Below, in pieces: positions 1-6,885 of a DNA stretch of 9,343 nt. The first letter of the stretch is position 1. Each line of letters opens with the position of its first letter. The DNA is taken from positions 1 through 9,343 of the forward strand of contig JAGMBK010000071.1 in assembly GCA_023129805.1 (NCBI GenBank), in the 5' to 3' direction. The notes below the pieces were generated by a model that saw only the letters and a list, made by a program, of their open reading frames with translations, searched no databases and had not been told where the DNA came from. This stretch comes from Candidatus Zixiibacteriota bacterium. Lineage in GTDB: Bacteria; Zixibacteria; MSB-5A5; SM1-73. A program made the position numbers and the translations under genes.

Positions 1-925
1 CTGCCGGAAACCTTCCAGCATTCGCTGGACTAGCTTTTTTTCTGCTTATGATAATAAATAAACAGCCGCCTATGACAAACAGTCCACCTGTGATCTCCCG
101 CGGGGCGGGTGTCTGGCTTAAAGCCACAAGCGCCAAGATTGCCACGAAAATAGGTTGGCTCTGGTTAATCAAGGCAACCTTGGATACTTCGAGGTGCTTT
201 AAGGCATACAGGTAAATCGGCCGCACCAGCACCGGCCCGGCAAAGACGAGGATGATCAGCGCCCACCAGACTGAATGCGCCCCTTCAAACGAAGTCCCCA
301 CAATCGGCACTGCAATCCAGAAGAAGATAGCGGTTATCACGTTGCGCAGAAAGCTGATGGTCAACGGATCGACGTAACGGACGGCTATCTTGGCAAAGAA
401 CTCAGCGATCCCAAAACAGACGGCGCTGAACAGCACGATCCAAAAGGCGAGTGAATACTCAGCCCTGAAGGTGAACTTCATCAACACTATTCCCCCCAGT
501 ACCAGAAAACCTCCCAATGCCTCGCCCCGTGAGAACCTCTCTCCTAAAATCGCAATGCCCAGGGAAATGGTAACCAGAGTCTCGAAGCGGTTGAGAAAAG
601 ATGCCAACGTTGGGTCCATCATTTTGATTCCAATCCAATGAGCCCAGATTGCCACGCAGGCCAGAACGCTGAAAGCAATGGTCCAACCCCAGGCCCTTCG
701 ATCCATCCTAGCGATTCGCTTCCACCTCTTGCCTGGAATCATAGCCAGTCCCAGCACAACCGTACCCGCAGGAAAGATGATAGCGTTCAATGCCAGAGGG
801 GAGATACTGTAAAGCACAAATTTGCCGGTGACGATCAGCAAGGCTCCCATCATTGCAGAAATGGAGGCGTAGAGATAGCCTATAGATGGGTTCGCGCTGT
901 CGTGCTGCTCGGGGGAAGTTGCCAT
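1..925 (-). CDS. EamA/DMT-family ten-helix membrane transporter (3' end cut by window edge)
   Basis: Read by hand on the minus strand: an ATG at 925 opens a frame with no stop through base 1, giving 308 complete codons. The product is hydrophobic, with about ten membrane segments arranged as two tandem EamA repeats (about residues 16-150 and 158-295), as in drug/metabolite transporters of the inner membrane. Typical signs are the LASFLNRFE stretch (about 107-115) with LGER (127-130) in repeat one, and YLYALKHLEVSKVAL (238-252) followed by NQSQPIF in repeat two. Family members are usually 290-310 aa, so only a few C-terminal residues should be missing; the last ones (KKASPANAG) already look like a cytosolic tail. 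The substrate cannot be told from the sequence. The ribosome site before the ATG is weak (ACAGAGA). Third codon positions look richer in G/C than in the kinase and regulator genes, by eye only. It may have its own promoter, as palindromes separate it from DUF3795. Confidence 0.88.
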   Translation of the reverse strand, partial: MATSPEQHDSANPSIGYLYASISAMMGALLIVTGKFVLYSISPLALNAIIFPAGTVVLGLAMIPGKRWKRIARMDRRAWGWTIAFSVLACVAIWAHWIGIKMMDPTLASFLNRFETLVTISLGIAILGERFSRGEALGGFLVLGGIVLMKFTFRAEYSLAFWIVLFSAVCFGIAEFFAKIAVRYVDPLTISFLRNVITAIFFWIAVPIVGTSFEGAHSVWWALIILVFAGPVLVRPIYLYALKHLEVSKVALINQSQPIFVAILALVALSQTPAPREITGGLFVIGGCLFIIISRKKASPANAGRFPA

Positions 926-951
926 TCTCTGTCAGTTCTGAAAGATATTTC

Positions 952-1067
952 GGGCTCGATCCTTCGGCAGGCTCAGGATGATTCCATGAATCGAGCCCCT
1001 ACAATTGTGGCAATTGTAGGGGCGTCACTCATGGCGCCCGCTTCTTCGGTGGGCAAGGATGCCCGCC
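952..1067. repeat. Cluster of nested intergenic palindromes
   Basis: Three palindromes lie end to end. Arms 952-960 and 990-998 (GGGCTCGAT and its complement) are a perfect 9-bp inverted repeat enclosing a smaller stem, 959-963/975-979. Arms 995-1007 and 1011-1023 are a perfect 13-bp stem (GCCCCTACAATTG) around the loop TGG. Arms 1048-1055 and 1060-1067 form an 8-bp stem with one G-T pair around AGGA. Their outer bases overlap, so they could switch between alternative folds. They lie between the starts of two minus-strand genes and look like REP/MITE debris rather than coding sequence. No protein frame here resembles a family I know. Confidence 0.75.
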
Positions 1068-1077
1068 CTACGAACTA

Positions 1078-1124
1078 AACGCCATTGGTGATAAGCAAAA
1101 ACAGTAACAAATGAAAATGGCGTT
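1078..1124. repeat. 9-bp inverted repeat downstream of the DUF3795 gene
   Basis: AACGCCATT (1078-1086) and its exact complement (1116-1124) are separated by 29 A-rich bases. The 10-mer CAAATGAAAA also occurs twice, at 1108-1117 and 1128-1137. The stem begins about 16 bases past the DUF3795 stop codon on the minus strand. A transcript would fold here, but no U-run follows, so it is not a standard intrinsic terminator. Confidence 0.5.
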
Positions 1125-1139
1125 CTGCAAATGAAAAAA

Positions 1140-1484
1140 TCAGAGATTCTTTCTTACTTCATCAAGATTCGTTTTTGCCTCGGTAGCCATCTTGAAAAAG
1201 TTGGTCAGTTTTTCACAAGCATATTCATCACAATAAGCGCAGTTTTCGACCTTCTTCTCCTTTCCACATTTTCGTATTTCGCAAACCTTCGTGTGACTGA
1301 AAAGGTTTTCACTGTCGACCACACATCCATCGCAGTTGATTTCTTCGGGTTTCAGATCCACCTTAAACTCCTTAGACCACATTTCAGCCACTTTTCTTCT
1401 TTCATCATCATCGTTTTTCTTTGTGGCAATGAATGCCGGACATTTGGAGCAAACCAGTCCACAAAAGGCAATCATTCTTTCCAT
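1140..1484 (-). CDS. DUF3795 small cysteine-rich (probable zinc- or metal-binding) protein
   Basis: A 114-aa protein with ten cysteines, at about residues 8, 12, 15, 51, 54, 68, 73, 82, 85 and 90. The opening CGLVCSKCPAFIATK, the middle NCDGC (50-54) and the SHTKVCEIRKC and NCAYCDEYACEKL stretches match what I recall of DUF3795, a family of small soluble proteins of unknown function common in anaerobes. The CxxC and CxxxC spacing suggests bound zinc or an iron-sulphur centre; that is inference. There is no signal peptide or membrane helix, so it should be cytosolic. The start at 1484 is supported by AAGGAGGG at 1491-1498, about six bases upstream; a second ATG three codons in is less well spaced. 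Length is normal for the family. It stands alone: palindromic spacers separate it from both same-strand neighbours, so no operon partner can be named. Confidence 0.85.
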   Translation of the reverse strand: MERMIAFCGLVCSKCPAFIATKKNDDDERRKVAEMWSKEFKVDLKPEEINCDGCVVDSENLFSHTKVCEIRKCGKEKKVENCAYCDEYACEKLTNFFKMATEAKTNLDEVRKNL

Positions 1485-1580
1485 GTCTCTCCCTCCTTAA
1501 GTTTGATTAACCAGAATCACACGGACACATACAATCCGCTTCATCCGTTTAATCCTTCAGGCCAAGCCCTTAGGACAAGT

Positions 1581-1599
1581 CCGTTGACCGTTTCATCCG
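1581..1599. repeat. 19-bp direct repeat, copy 1
   Basis: CCGTTGACCGTTTCATCCG here is identical to 1662-1680. The second copy contains the stop codon and last codons of the sigma-54 regulator gene, while this copy lies in spacer. The shorter core TTCATCCG occurs a third time at 1540-1547. Confidence 0.8.
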
Positions 1600-1610
1600 C
1601 CCTCATTTCC

Positions 1611-1631
1611 CGTTGGTGAAGAACACCAACG
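1611..1631. repeat. Perfect 8-bp hairpin in the 1485-1673 spacer
   Basis: CGTTGGTG (1611-1618), loop AAGAA, then the exact complement at 1624-1631. It is one of two strong hairpins just past the regulator stop codon on the minus strand. It lacks a T-run on either side, so it may stabilise the 3' end of the kinase-regulator mRNA rather than act as a classical terminator. Confidence 0.6.
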
Positions 1632-1639
1632 AGAAGCAA

Positions 1640-1663
1640 GGTATGAACCATACGGTTCATACC
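1640..1663. repeat. GGTATGAACC palindrome, copy 1 (REP-like)
   Basis: A perfect 10-bp stem, GGTATGAACC (1640-1649), loop ATAC, complement at 1654-1663. The same stem with one more pair and a different loop recurs at 8257-8281, so this is a dispersed repeat family. It starts 10 bases beyond the regulator's stop codon and could cap the mRNA of the two-component operon. Confidence 0.75.
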
Positions 1664-1680
1664 GTTGACCGTTTCATCCG
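1662..1680. repeat. 19-bp direct repeat, copy 2, overlapping the regulator stop codon
   Basis: Identical to 1581-1599. On the minus strand it encodes the last residue of the sigma-54 regulator and its TGA (1674-1676) and continues past it. The partial unit GGTCAACGG is present on both sides of the stop codon, so the end of the gene itself looks like a small tandem duplication. Confidence 0.75.
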
Positions 1681-3029
1681 TTGACCTTCTCGATTCCATA
1701 TTCTTTCATCTTGAGACGAAGGGTGTTTCGGTGAATCCCCAAAATCTCTGCACTTTTAATCAAGTTCCAACCGGTCATCTTTAAGGTATTCAAGATATGA
1801 TTCTTTTCCATATCTTTGAGGGACAAGTTGGCAGAGGGACTTGTTTCTTTGGATTTGATTAGCCCAAAATACGGCAGGTCATTTTTATCTATCACGTCGG
1901 TTCTGGAGAGAACCACTCCCCTCTCGATCGCGTTCTCCAACTCGCGCACATTTCCAGGCCAGTCATAATTCAAAATTATGTCCTTCACCTCCGGCGTGAT
2001 CCCTTTGATAGATCTGCCGCATTTCTGGTTGGCCTTCTTGATAAAATGATCCACTAAGAGCAAAATATCTTCTTTTCTTTCCCTCAAGGGAGGAATAAAT
2101 ATGGAGATCACGTTCAGCCGGTAGTATAGATCTTCCCTGAAGCTTTTCTCTCTGATCTTCTTCTCCAGATCCTGATTGGTGGCAGAGATAATGCGCACGT
2201 TCACTTTCAGGGTTTCCTTGCCGCCCAATCTTTCAAATTCCTGCGACTCGATCACCCTCAGAAGTTTGACCTGTGTCTCCAGAGGAATGTCTCCCACCTC
2301 ATCTAAGAAGAGTGTTCCTCCATCTGCCAACTCAAATCTACCTTCTCTTCTCTTGATCGCTCCGGTGAAGGCACCTCTTTCATGTCCGAATAGCTCCGAC
2401 TCAAAAAGAGTTTCCGGCAAAGCTGCACAGGAGATGGGAATAAATCTTTGGTTCGCTCGATCACTTAAAGCATGAATTGCCCTTGCCACCAGCTCTTTTC
2501 CGGCCCCGCTTTCACTTATTATCAAAACCGTGGATTTGGCTTTCGCCACCCGGGAAACCGTGCTTAATACCTCTTTTATCGCTTTGCTGTTCCCGATTAG
2601 CTGAATATCCTTATATTTCTCTTCCAATTGCTCCTTTAAATATTTATTCTCCATCAGAAGATGGTAGCTATCTAAAGCTTTGCTAATATTCAACTTTAAC
2701 TCTTCAAGGTTAATTGGTTTATTTACATAGTGATAGGCACCCAACCTCATTGCTTCAACTGCGGTGTCCACTGAGCCATGGGCGGTTATCATGATCGCCT
2801 GCATTTCCGGGTTTGACTCCCTCAGCTTCTTCAAAAGCTCAATTCCATTCATGTCAGGCATCTTCAGATCGATCAATGCCAGCTCAAAATGTTTGTCCTG
2901 ACAGATGTTAATCGCTTCGAAACCAGATTCTGCAGTTGTGACGCCAAAGCCCTGTTTTTTTAAAAACCCAGATAGTTGTTCTCTCTGCGGTTTTTCGTCA
3001 TCCACTATCAAGATTCGATAAAGTGCCAT
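1674..3029 (-). CDS. NtrC-family sigma-54-dependent response regulator
   Basis: A 451-aa cytosolic transcription activator with three domains in order. The receiver (about 3-120) has acidic D10/D11, phospho-acceptor D54 (ALIDLKMPD), T82 and K104. The AAA+ domain (about 142-385) has GAFTGA at 219-224 for sigma-54 contact, Walker B GGTLFLDE (237-244), the RED/YYR arginines around 298-304 and sensor II WPGNVRELEN (357-366). The Fis-type helix-turn-helix (about 404-442) ends in SAEILGIHRNTLRLKMKEYGI. Length and architecture are normal. The Walker A is odd: SESGAGKE (172-179) where the family almost always has GESGTGKE, so the first glycine is serine. The start at 3029 has a modest ribosome site (GGGATGAG). 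The gene follows its kinase by 43 bp and should be co-transcribed from the promoter at 5157-5185. The target genes are unknown; no convincing sigma-54 promoter was found nearby. Confidence 0.95.
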   Translation of the reverse strand: MALYRILIVDDEKPQREQLSGFLKKQGFGVTTAESGFEAINICQDKHFELALIDLKMPDMNGIELLKKLRESNPEMQAIMITAHGSVDTAVEAMRLGAYHYVNKPINLEELKLNISKALDSYHLLMENKYLKEQLEEKYKDIQLIGNSKAIKEVLSTVSRVAKAKSTVLIISESGAGKELVARAIHALSDRANQRFIPISCAALPETLFESELFGHERGAFTGAIKRREGRFELADGGTLFLDEVGDIPLETQVKLLRVIESQEFERLGGKETLKVNVRIISATNQDLEKKIREKSFREDLYYRLNVISIFIPPLRERKEDILLLVDHFIKKANQKCGRSIKGITPEVKDIILNYDWPGNVRELENAIERGVVLSRTDVIDKNDLPYFGLIKSKETSPSANLSLKDMEKNHILNTLKMTGWNLIKSAEILGIHRNTLRLKMKEYGIEKVNG

Positions 3030-3049
3030 AACTCATCCCATAATTTGTT

Positions 3050-3073
3050 AAGCGTAATTTACCTGTTACGCTT
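3050..3073 (-). other. Intercistronic hairpin between kinase and regulator genes
   Basis: AAGCGTAA (3050-3057) pairs with the complement at 3066-3073 around an 8-base loop. On the minus strand the stem begins within the kinase stop codon and occupies most of the 43-bp gap. There is no T-run, so it is more likely to influence mRNA processing or the ratio of the two products than to stop transcription. Confidence 0.45.
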
Positions 3074-5121
3074 CATGTGATCGGCAATTTTATGGTGAAA
3101 ATGGTTCCTTTTCCCACCTCACTTTTCACTTCGATTTTTCCTTTATGATCGGAGATGATTCGATAGGCTATAGAAAGCCCCAGTCCGGTTCCCTTCTCTT
3201 TGGTGGAAAAGTAGGGTTGAAAAATCTTGGAGAGTTTTTCTTTAGGAATGCCACCTCCTGAATCCTTAACTTCTATTATTATATTTCTTTGTAAATTATT
3301 TAGATAAGAACGAATACCTAATGTCCCACTTGAAGGCATTGCCTGGATTCCGTTCAGCATTATATTCAAAAGAGCCTTCTTCAGCTCACCTGGATCAATT
3401 TTTATTTCAGGGAGTTTGTCAATTTCTCTGTTCAAATGAATATCTTTCTCCTTTGCCTCAATTTCTGTTAGATCCGCCACCTCATTTAAAAATTTGCCCA
3501 TATCGGTGGGGACTAAATTCAGCTTCTGCGCTTTAGCCAGGCTTAAGAACTGATTTATGATATTATCCAATCTTTTTATCTCATCCAAGATAATCCGAGT
3601 GAAAGATGTATATTCCTCCTGATCCTTCTGGGGGACAAATTCAGACTTCAGTCTCTGGGCGGTAATGGAGATGGCATTTAAAGGATTTCTTATCTCATGG
3701 GCAACACCTGCGGCCATGTCGCCAAGGGCGGAAAGCCTTTCTGCCCTTTTTGCCTCCTCCTCGTATTTTTTTAATTCGGTGATATCGTGAATCACCGCCA
3801 CCGCCCCTTTGAATTTTTTCTCTTCGTCAAAAAGGCAGGAGGTTCCGATTATCAGAACTTTATCCTCGCCGGAAAGGGTGCGAAATTCGGTCTCCACGTC
3901 CCGGGTGGTTCTTTTCCTTTCCATAGTTTGTTTCAAAAGACACGAATCATCCGGAAAAATGGAGTCATAATCCTGCCCAATAGCATGATCTCTGCTTACT
4001 CCGAATAGATCCTCAGCCAGGCGGTTCAACGTGACTATTTTGCCCTCCTCATCCACCGCCATCACCGCGCTATGCATGGCTTCAAGCACGTTTCCGGTAA
4101 GGGTCTTGATCTCCTTATATGATCTGTCCAGAATAGAGTAGTTTTGATTGATGATTACGATTCCGATTGTCAAAAGCCCCAGAATGAACAAAATAATGGA
4201 GAATAAGATCATCTGTTTTTGATAGCCGGAAGCCACCTTTTTATACCCTTTTAGAGAAAGCCCGATTCTGAAAATTCCAGACGGAATCTCTTCAGACTTA
4301 AACAATTTCACCACCTCCAAGACATCCTCCGCTTCAAAGGAGGTGATTCTGCTTTTGGCAATTCCTTCTGTCAGAGCGATCTGAATAAAAGGGTCTTCCT
4401 CGATTTTCAACATCCGTTCCACTTTCTTGGATGCCAGCACTATTCCTTCCATCGATTGCAAGACGATGTAATCTATTCCGCTTTGCTGGCTGATCTTCTG
4501 GATCAGGTAGCCGATTCCGATCTCTTTTTTGAAGCTCTCCAGATATGAAGCGGAGGCAACCACCACCACTGCGCCCGCCTCTTTTGATCTTTTCACAGCA
4601 ACAGCATAGTTTTTTTCTGCTAAAAGCGTTCTGGCTTCGATACCAAAGGCCACCTCCTCCTCTTCTCCTTCCAAGATGCTCGTAACAGAAGGGATCACCG
4701 AAGTGGTCGAATCCTCATATATATCTTTATCCAAGGGATTACTGCTATATTTCAGATTCATCTGGTGATCCATAATATCAATTCGCGAGAGGTTGCCTTT
4801 TTTAACCAGGCTCTCTAATTTGGAGTTGTTCACTCTTCCATCTTTTTCCATTTGATTTACCAAATCGGCGATATCGCGAAGCCTCTCCCCTACCAACTCC
4901 TCCACTAAAGCATTTGCCCGAACGGCATTCTGGCTTGCCAGAATCAAGCTCTCCAGCAAAGCTATCCCTTCCTTTTCCATCACCATTAGCATGTTGGATT
5001 TGCTTTTTTGGATCCCAAAAAGTGCGATCAAAAACAGGATCAACGCCAAAAGCAGGGTGATGATAACCACGTATTTTAATCTTATGTTCGCCAAAAATCT
5101 CGTAGTGGGGAAAGAAGCCAT
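3073..5121 (-). CDS. Membrane PAS-domain sensor histidine kinase, partner of the NtrC-family regulator
   Basis: A 682-aa protein. One membrane helix lies at about 17-36 and another at about 303-325; the roughly 265 residues between them form an extracytoplasmic sensor that I cannot assign to a family. No HAMP is evident. A PAS domain (about 340-450) ends in AVIHDITELK. The HisKA domain carries the phosphorylated H475 in VAHEIRNPL. The catalytic domain shows the N box NIMLNGIQAM (586-595, key N590), G1 DSGGGIP (620-626), the F box around F634/F638 and G2 GTGLGLS (644-650), so all catalytic elements are intact. It should autophosphorylate and pass phosphate to D54 of the regulator encoded next. 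The start at 5121 is supported by AAGGAG six bases upstream and by a TTGACA promoter whose predicted transcript starts about 30 bases before the ATG. The signal is unknown. Confidence 0.95.
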   Translation of the reverse strand: MASFPTTRFLANIRLKYVVIITLLLALILFLIALFGIQKSKSNMLMVMEKEGIALLESLILASQNAVRANALVEELVGERLRDIADLVNQMEKDGRVNNSKLESLVKKGNLSRIDIMDHQMNLKYSSNPLDKDIYEDSTTSVIPSVTSILEGEEEEVAFGIEARTLLAEKNYAVAVKRSKEAGAVVVVASASYLESFKKEIGIGYLIQKISQQSGIDYIVLQSMEGIVLASKKVERMLKIEEDPFIQIALTEGIAKSRITSFEAEDVLEVVKLFKSEEIPSGIFRIGLSLKGYKKVASGYQKQMILFSIILFILGLLTIGIVIINQNYSILDRSYKEIKTLTGNVLEAMHSAVMAVDEEGKIVTLNRLAEDLFGVSRDHAIGQDYDSIFPDDSCLLKQTMERKRTTRDVETEFRTLSGEDKVLIIGTSCLFDEEKKFKGAVAVIHDITELKKYEEEAKRAERLSALGDMAAGVAHEIRNPLNAISITAQRLKSEFVPQKDQEEYTSFTRIILDEIKRLDNIINQFLSLAKAQKLNLVPTDMGKFLNEVADLTEIEAKEKDIHLNREIDKLPEIKIDPGELKKALLNIMLNGIQAMPSSGTLGIRSYLNNLQRNIIIEVKDSGGGIPKEKLSKIFQPYFSTKEKGTGLGLSIAYRIISDHKGKIEVKSEVGKGTIFTIKLPIT

Positions 5122-5156
5122 CTCTTCTCCTTAAAGATGAACGCTTTGACGAATTC

Positions 5157-5185
5157 AATTTACGGGGAAACTACATGGGTGTCAA
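5157..5185 (-). promoter_or_regulatory. Sigma-70-type promoter of the kinase-regulator operon
   Basis: On the minus strand: perfect -35 TTGACA (5180-5185), 17-bp spacer, -10 TAAATT (5157-5162). Transcription would start near 5150, leaving a leader of about 30 bases containing the strong ribosome site. The element is similar over its whole length to the one at 8718-8746, including CCATGTA just after the -35. Confidence 0.65.
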
Positions 5186-5225
5186 GCAATAAACGGTCGA
5201 TCTTTCCCACACTTTGATCTTGGCT

Positions 5226-5243
5226 CGCAGGCTAAAGCCTGCG
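5226..5243. repeat. CGCAGGCT hairpin (REP-like)
   Basis: CGCAGGCT (5226-5233), two A residues, then the exact complement (5236-5243), followed by GGCTACC. Sequences of the form GTAGCCGCAGGCTTTAGCC are, as I recall, dispersed intergenic repeats in several poorly sampled phyla. It sits in the 296-bp spacer between the Nramp gene and the kinase promoter. Confidence 0.6.
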
Positions 5244-5285
5244 GCTACCGACCTATCCAACCTTTAAGAAACCTTAGTTTGAATC

Positions 5286-5318
5286 GTCCGAAAGCCCCCA
5301 GTTGGGAACATTTCGGAC
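5286..5318. other. Stem-loop in the spacer between the Nramp and kinase genes
   Basis: GTCCGAAA (5286-5293) pairs with the exact complement at 5311-5318, with a possible inner CCC/GGG stem (5297-5299/5304-5306). It lies about 100 bases past the Nramp stop codon, in the right place to end or protect that mRNA, but no T-run follows, so a terminator role is only possible. The rest of 5186-5417 shows no gene. Confidence 0.45.
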
Positions 5319-5417
5319 CTACGTATATTGCCTCTTATCTTATGCGAGACTAAAATATGGGCGTTGGAAAAAGGCAAAGCCGATCTTGTTTTTTAATCCC
5401 TAACGGTTGGAAAAAAT

Positions 5418-6668
5418 CTAGACTATCCCCGACATCAACAGCAGAAGCATAACACTGAGAGCGATCAGAATCATCACGGTCAGCCAGGCTAAGATATTAA
5501 AACCCTTCCCGTTGGTATATGTCCCCATGATCTTTTTGTTGTTGATGAGTATCAATATGAAGATAAGAATTACGGGAAGAACTATACCGTTTACCACCTG
5601 AGAGATGAACATGATGGGGATAAGTGGAAGATTGGGCCAGAGCACCACACCTGCTCCCAAAAATATCAAAAGAGAGTATAGACCATAGAACTGTGGTGCT
5701 TCGGAGAATTTCCTATCTACCCCTTGTTCCCATCCCATTCCTTCACAGACTACATAAGCAGTAGAGAGTGGTAAGATAGAAGCGGCAAAAAGTGACGCAT
5801 TCAAAAGACCGAAGGCAAAAAGATAGGAACAATACTTTCCTGCTAAAGGTGCTAATGCCAAAGCCGCATCCTTTGCCGTTTCGATTCTGATTCCTGCTTT
5901 GGAAAGAGTGGCAGCGCAAGCTACTATTATAAAAAGAGCCACCAGATTTACCATGAAACTTCCGGAGATAACGTCCGCCCTGGAGTATTTATAATTTTTC
6001 AGTCTTATGTTTTTTTCCACCACCGCTGACTGCAGATAAAACTGCATCCAGGGGGCGATGGTGGTCCCGATCAACCCTATCAACATGCCAAAGCTCCCCG
6101 CGGAAAACTCTAACTCGGGAGTCAATATGCTGTCTTTCACCGCACTCCAATCCGGTTTGGCTAAAAAACCGGATATAATGTAAGTGAGATAAAAAAGACA
6201 AGCCACCAGAAAAACTTTCTCCACTGATTTGTAAGTCCCCTTCACCACCAGCATCCAGACGAAGAAAGCCCCCAGAGGAACGGAGATATATTTGGAGACA
6301 CCAAATATCTCCAAGCTGGCGGCTATTCCGGCAAACTCCGCTATGGTATTTCCGAAATTGGTGAAGATTAAAGCCACCAGAAGATAAAAAGTTATCCTTA
6401 CCCCAAAATGCTCTCTTATTAAATCAGACAGCCCTTTGCCCGTAACCACCCCCATGCGAACGCACATTTCCTGGATTATAATCAGCGCCAGGGTGATGGG
6501 AATAAGCGACCAGATCAGAGAATAGCCAAAATGAGCACCGGCTATGGAGTACGTGGCGATCCCGCCAGCGTCATTATCCACGTTGGAGGTGATTATTCCC
6601 GGACCTATCACCGCCAGAAGGATAAGTGCACTTTTCCATCGAGATTTTGATAACAGACCTTTAATCAT
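5418..6668 (-). CDS. Nramp-family divalent metal transporter with non-canonical metal-site motifs
   Basis: Taken from the ATG at 6668, a 416-aa inner-membrane protein with about eleven helices and the Nramp fold: GPGIITSNVDNDAGGIATY (22-40) is helix 1 and IAPWMQFYLQSAVVEK (204-219) is helix 6. Classical manganese/iron Nramps have DPGN in helix 1 and MPHN in helix 6; here the aligned bases read DAGG (33-36) and APWM (205-208). The aspartate stays, but the ion-contacting asparagine and methionine are lost. This marks a divergent branch, so manganese import should not be assumed; magnesium or another hard cation is possible. The frame stays open for 52 more codons upstream (TTG at 6824), but those codons are the heptad array read through (repeating YLPT), so I reject that start. 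No clear ribosome site precedes 6668. The gene follows the PRC/MgtE_N/CBS gene and is probably co-transcribed with it. Confidence 0.88.
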   Translation of the reverse strand: MIKGLLSKSRWKSALILLAVIGPGIITSNVDNDAGGIATYSIAGAHFGYSLIWSLIPITLALIIIQEMCVRMGVVTGKGLSDLIREHFGVRITFYLLVALIFTNFGNTIAEFAGIAASLEIFGVSKYISVPLGAFFVWMLVVKGTYKSVEKVFLVACLFYLTYIISGFLAKPDWSAVKDSILTPELEFSAGSFGMLIGLIGTTIAPWMQFYLQSAVVEKNIRLKNYKYSRADVISGSFMVNLVALFIIVACAATLSKAGIRIETAKDAALALAPLAGKYCSYLFAFGLLNASLFAASILPLSTAYVVCEGMGWEQGVDRKFSEAPQFYGLYSLLIFLGAGVVLWPNLPLIPIMFISQVVNGIVLPVILIFILILINNKKIMGTYTNGKGFNILAWLTVMILIALSVMLLLLMSGIV

Positions 6669-6683
6669 AAGAGAAAAGGTAGA

Positions 6684-6872
6684 AAGATAACAGATTGCAG
6701 TAGGCAGATAATAGACTCCAGTAGGCAGATAGCAGACTCCAGTAGGCAGATAGCAAAAAGCAGTAGGCAGATAGCAAAAAGCAGTAGGCAGATAGCAGAC
6801 TCCAGTAAGCAGATAAAGGATCAATCTGAAGTCTGGCGTCTGCCGTCTGGTGTCTGGTTGCTGGTGTCTGAA
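6684..6872. repeat. Heptanucleotide tandem repeat array with internal polarity reversal
   Basis: Twenty-seven 7-bp units in unbroken phase fill most of the gap between the PRC/MgtE_N/CBS stop and the Nramp start. From 6691 to 6816 most units read CAGNNNN on the plus strand (CAGATAG, CAGACTC, CAGTAGG, CAAAAAG), in a partly regular 21-bp super-unit. From 6822 to 6870 seven units read CAGNNNN on the minus strand (CAGATTG, CAGACTT, CAGACGC, CAGACGG, CAGACAC, CAGCAAC, CAGACAC). The switch falls at about 6817-6823. CAGATTG is present in both orientations (6691-6697 plus, 6822-6828 minus). It resembles the short tandemly repeated repetitive sequences known from cyanobacteria, though the unit differs. 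The array forms the leader of the Nramp message, and opposite-facing units could pair in the RNA. Confidence 0.9.
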
Positions 6873-6885
6873 ATCCTACACTCTT

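Noticed and set aside
638..1078. Plus-strand 146-codon frame
   Set aside because: It is antisense to the EamA gene and runs through the palindrome cluster; composition is unlike a folded protein and there is no ribosome site.
1131..1619. Plus-strand 162-codon frame
   Set aside because: It lies opposite the DUF3795 gene, which has a family match and a strong ribosome site; the plus-strand product resembles nothing.
6669..6824. N-terminal 52-codon extension of the Nramp frame from a TTG
   Set aside because: The codons are the heptad array read in frame and give a repetitive YLPT peptide. There is no ribosome site at the TTG, and the family starts near the ATG at 6668.
6684..6872. CRISPR array
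   Set aside because: Units are 7 bp and contiguous, without long repeats and unique spacers of similar size, and no cas genes are present.
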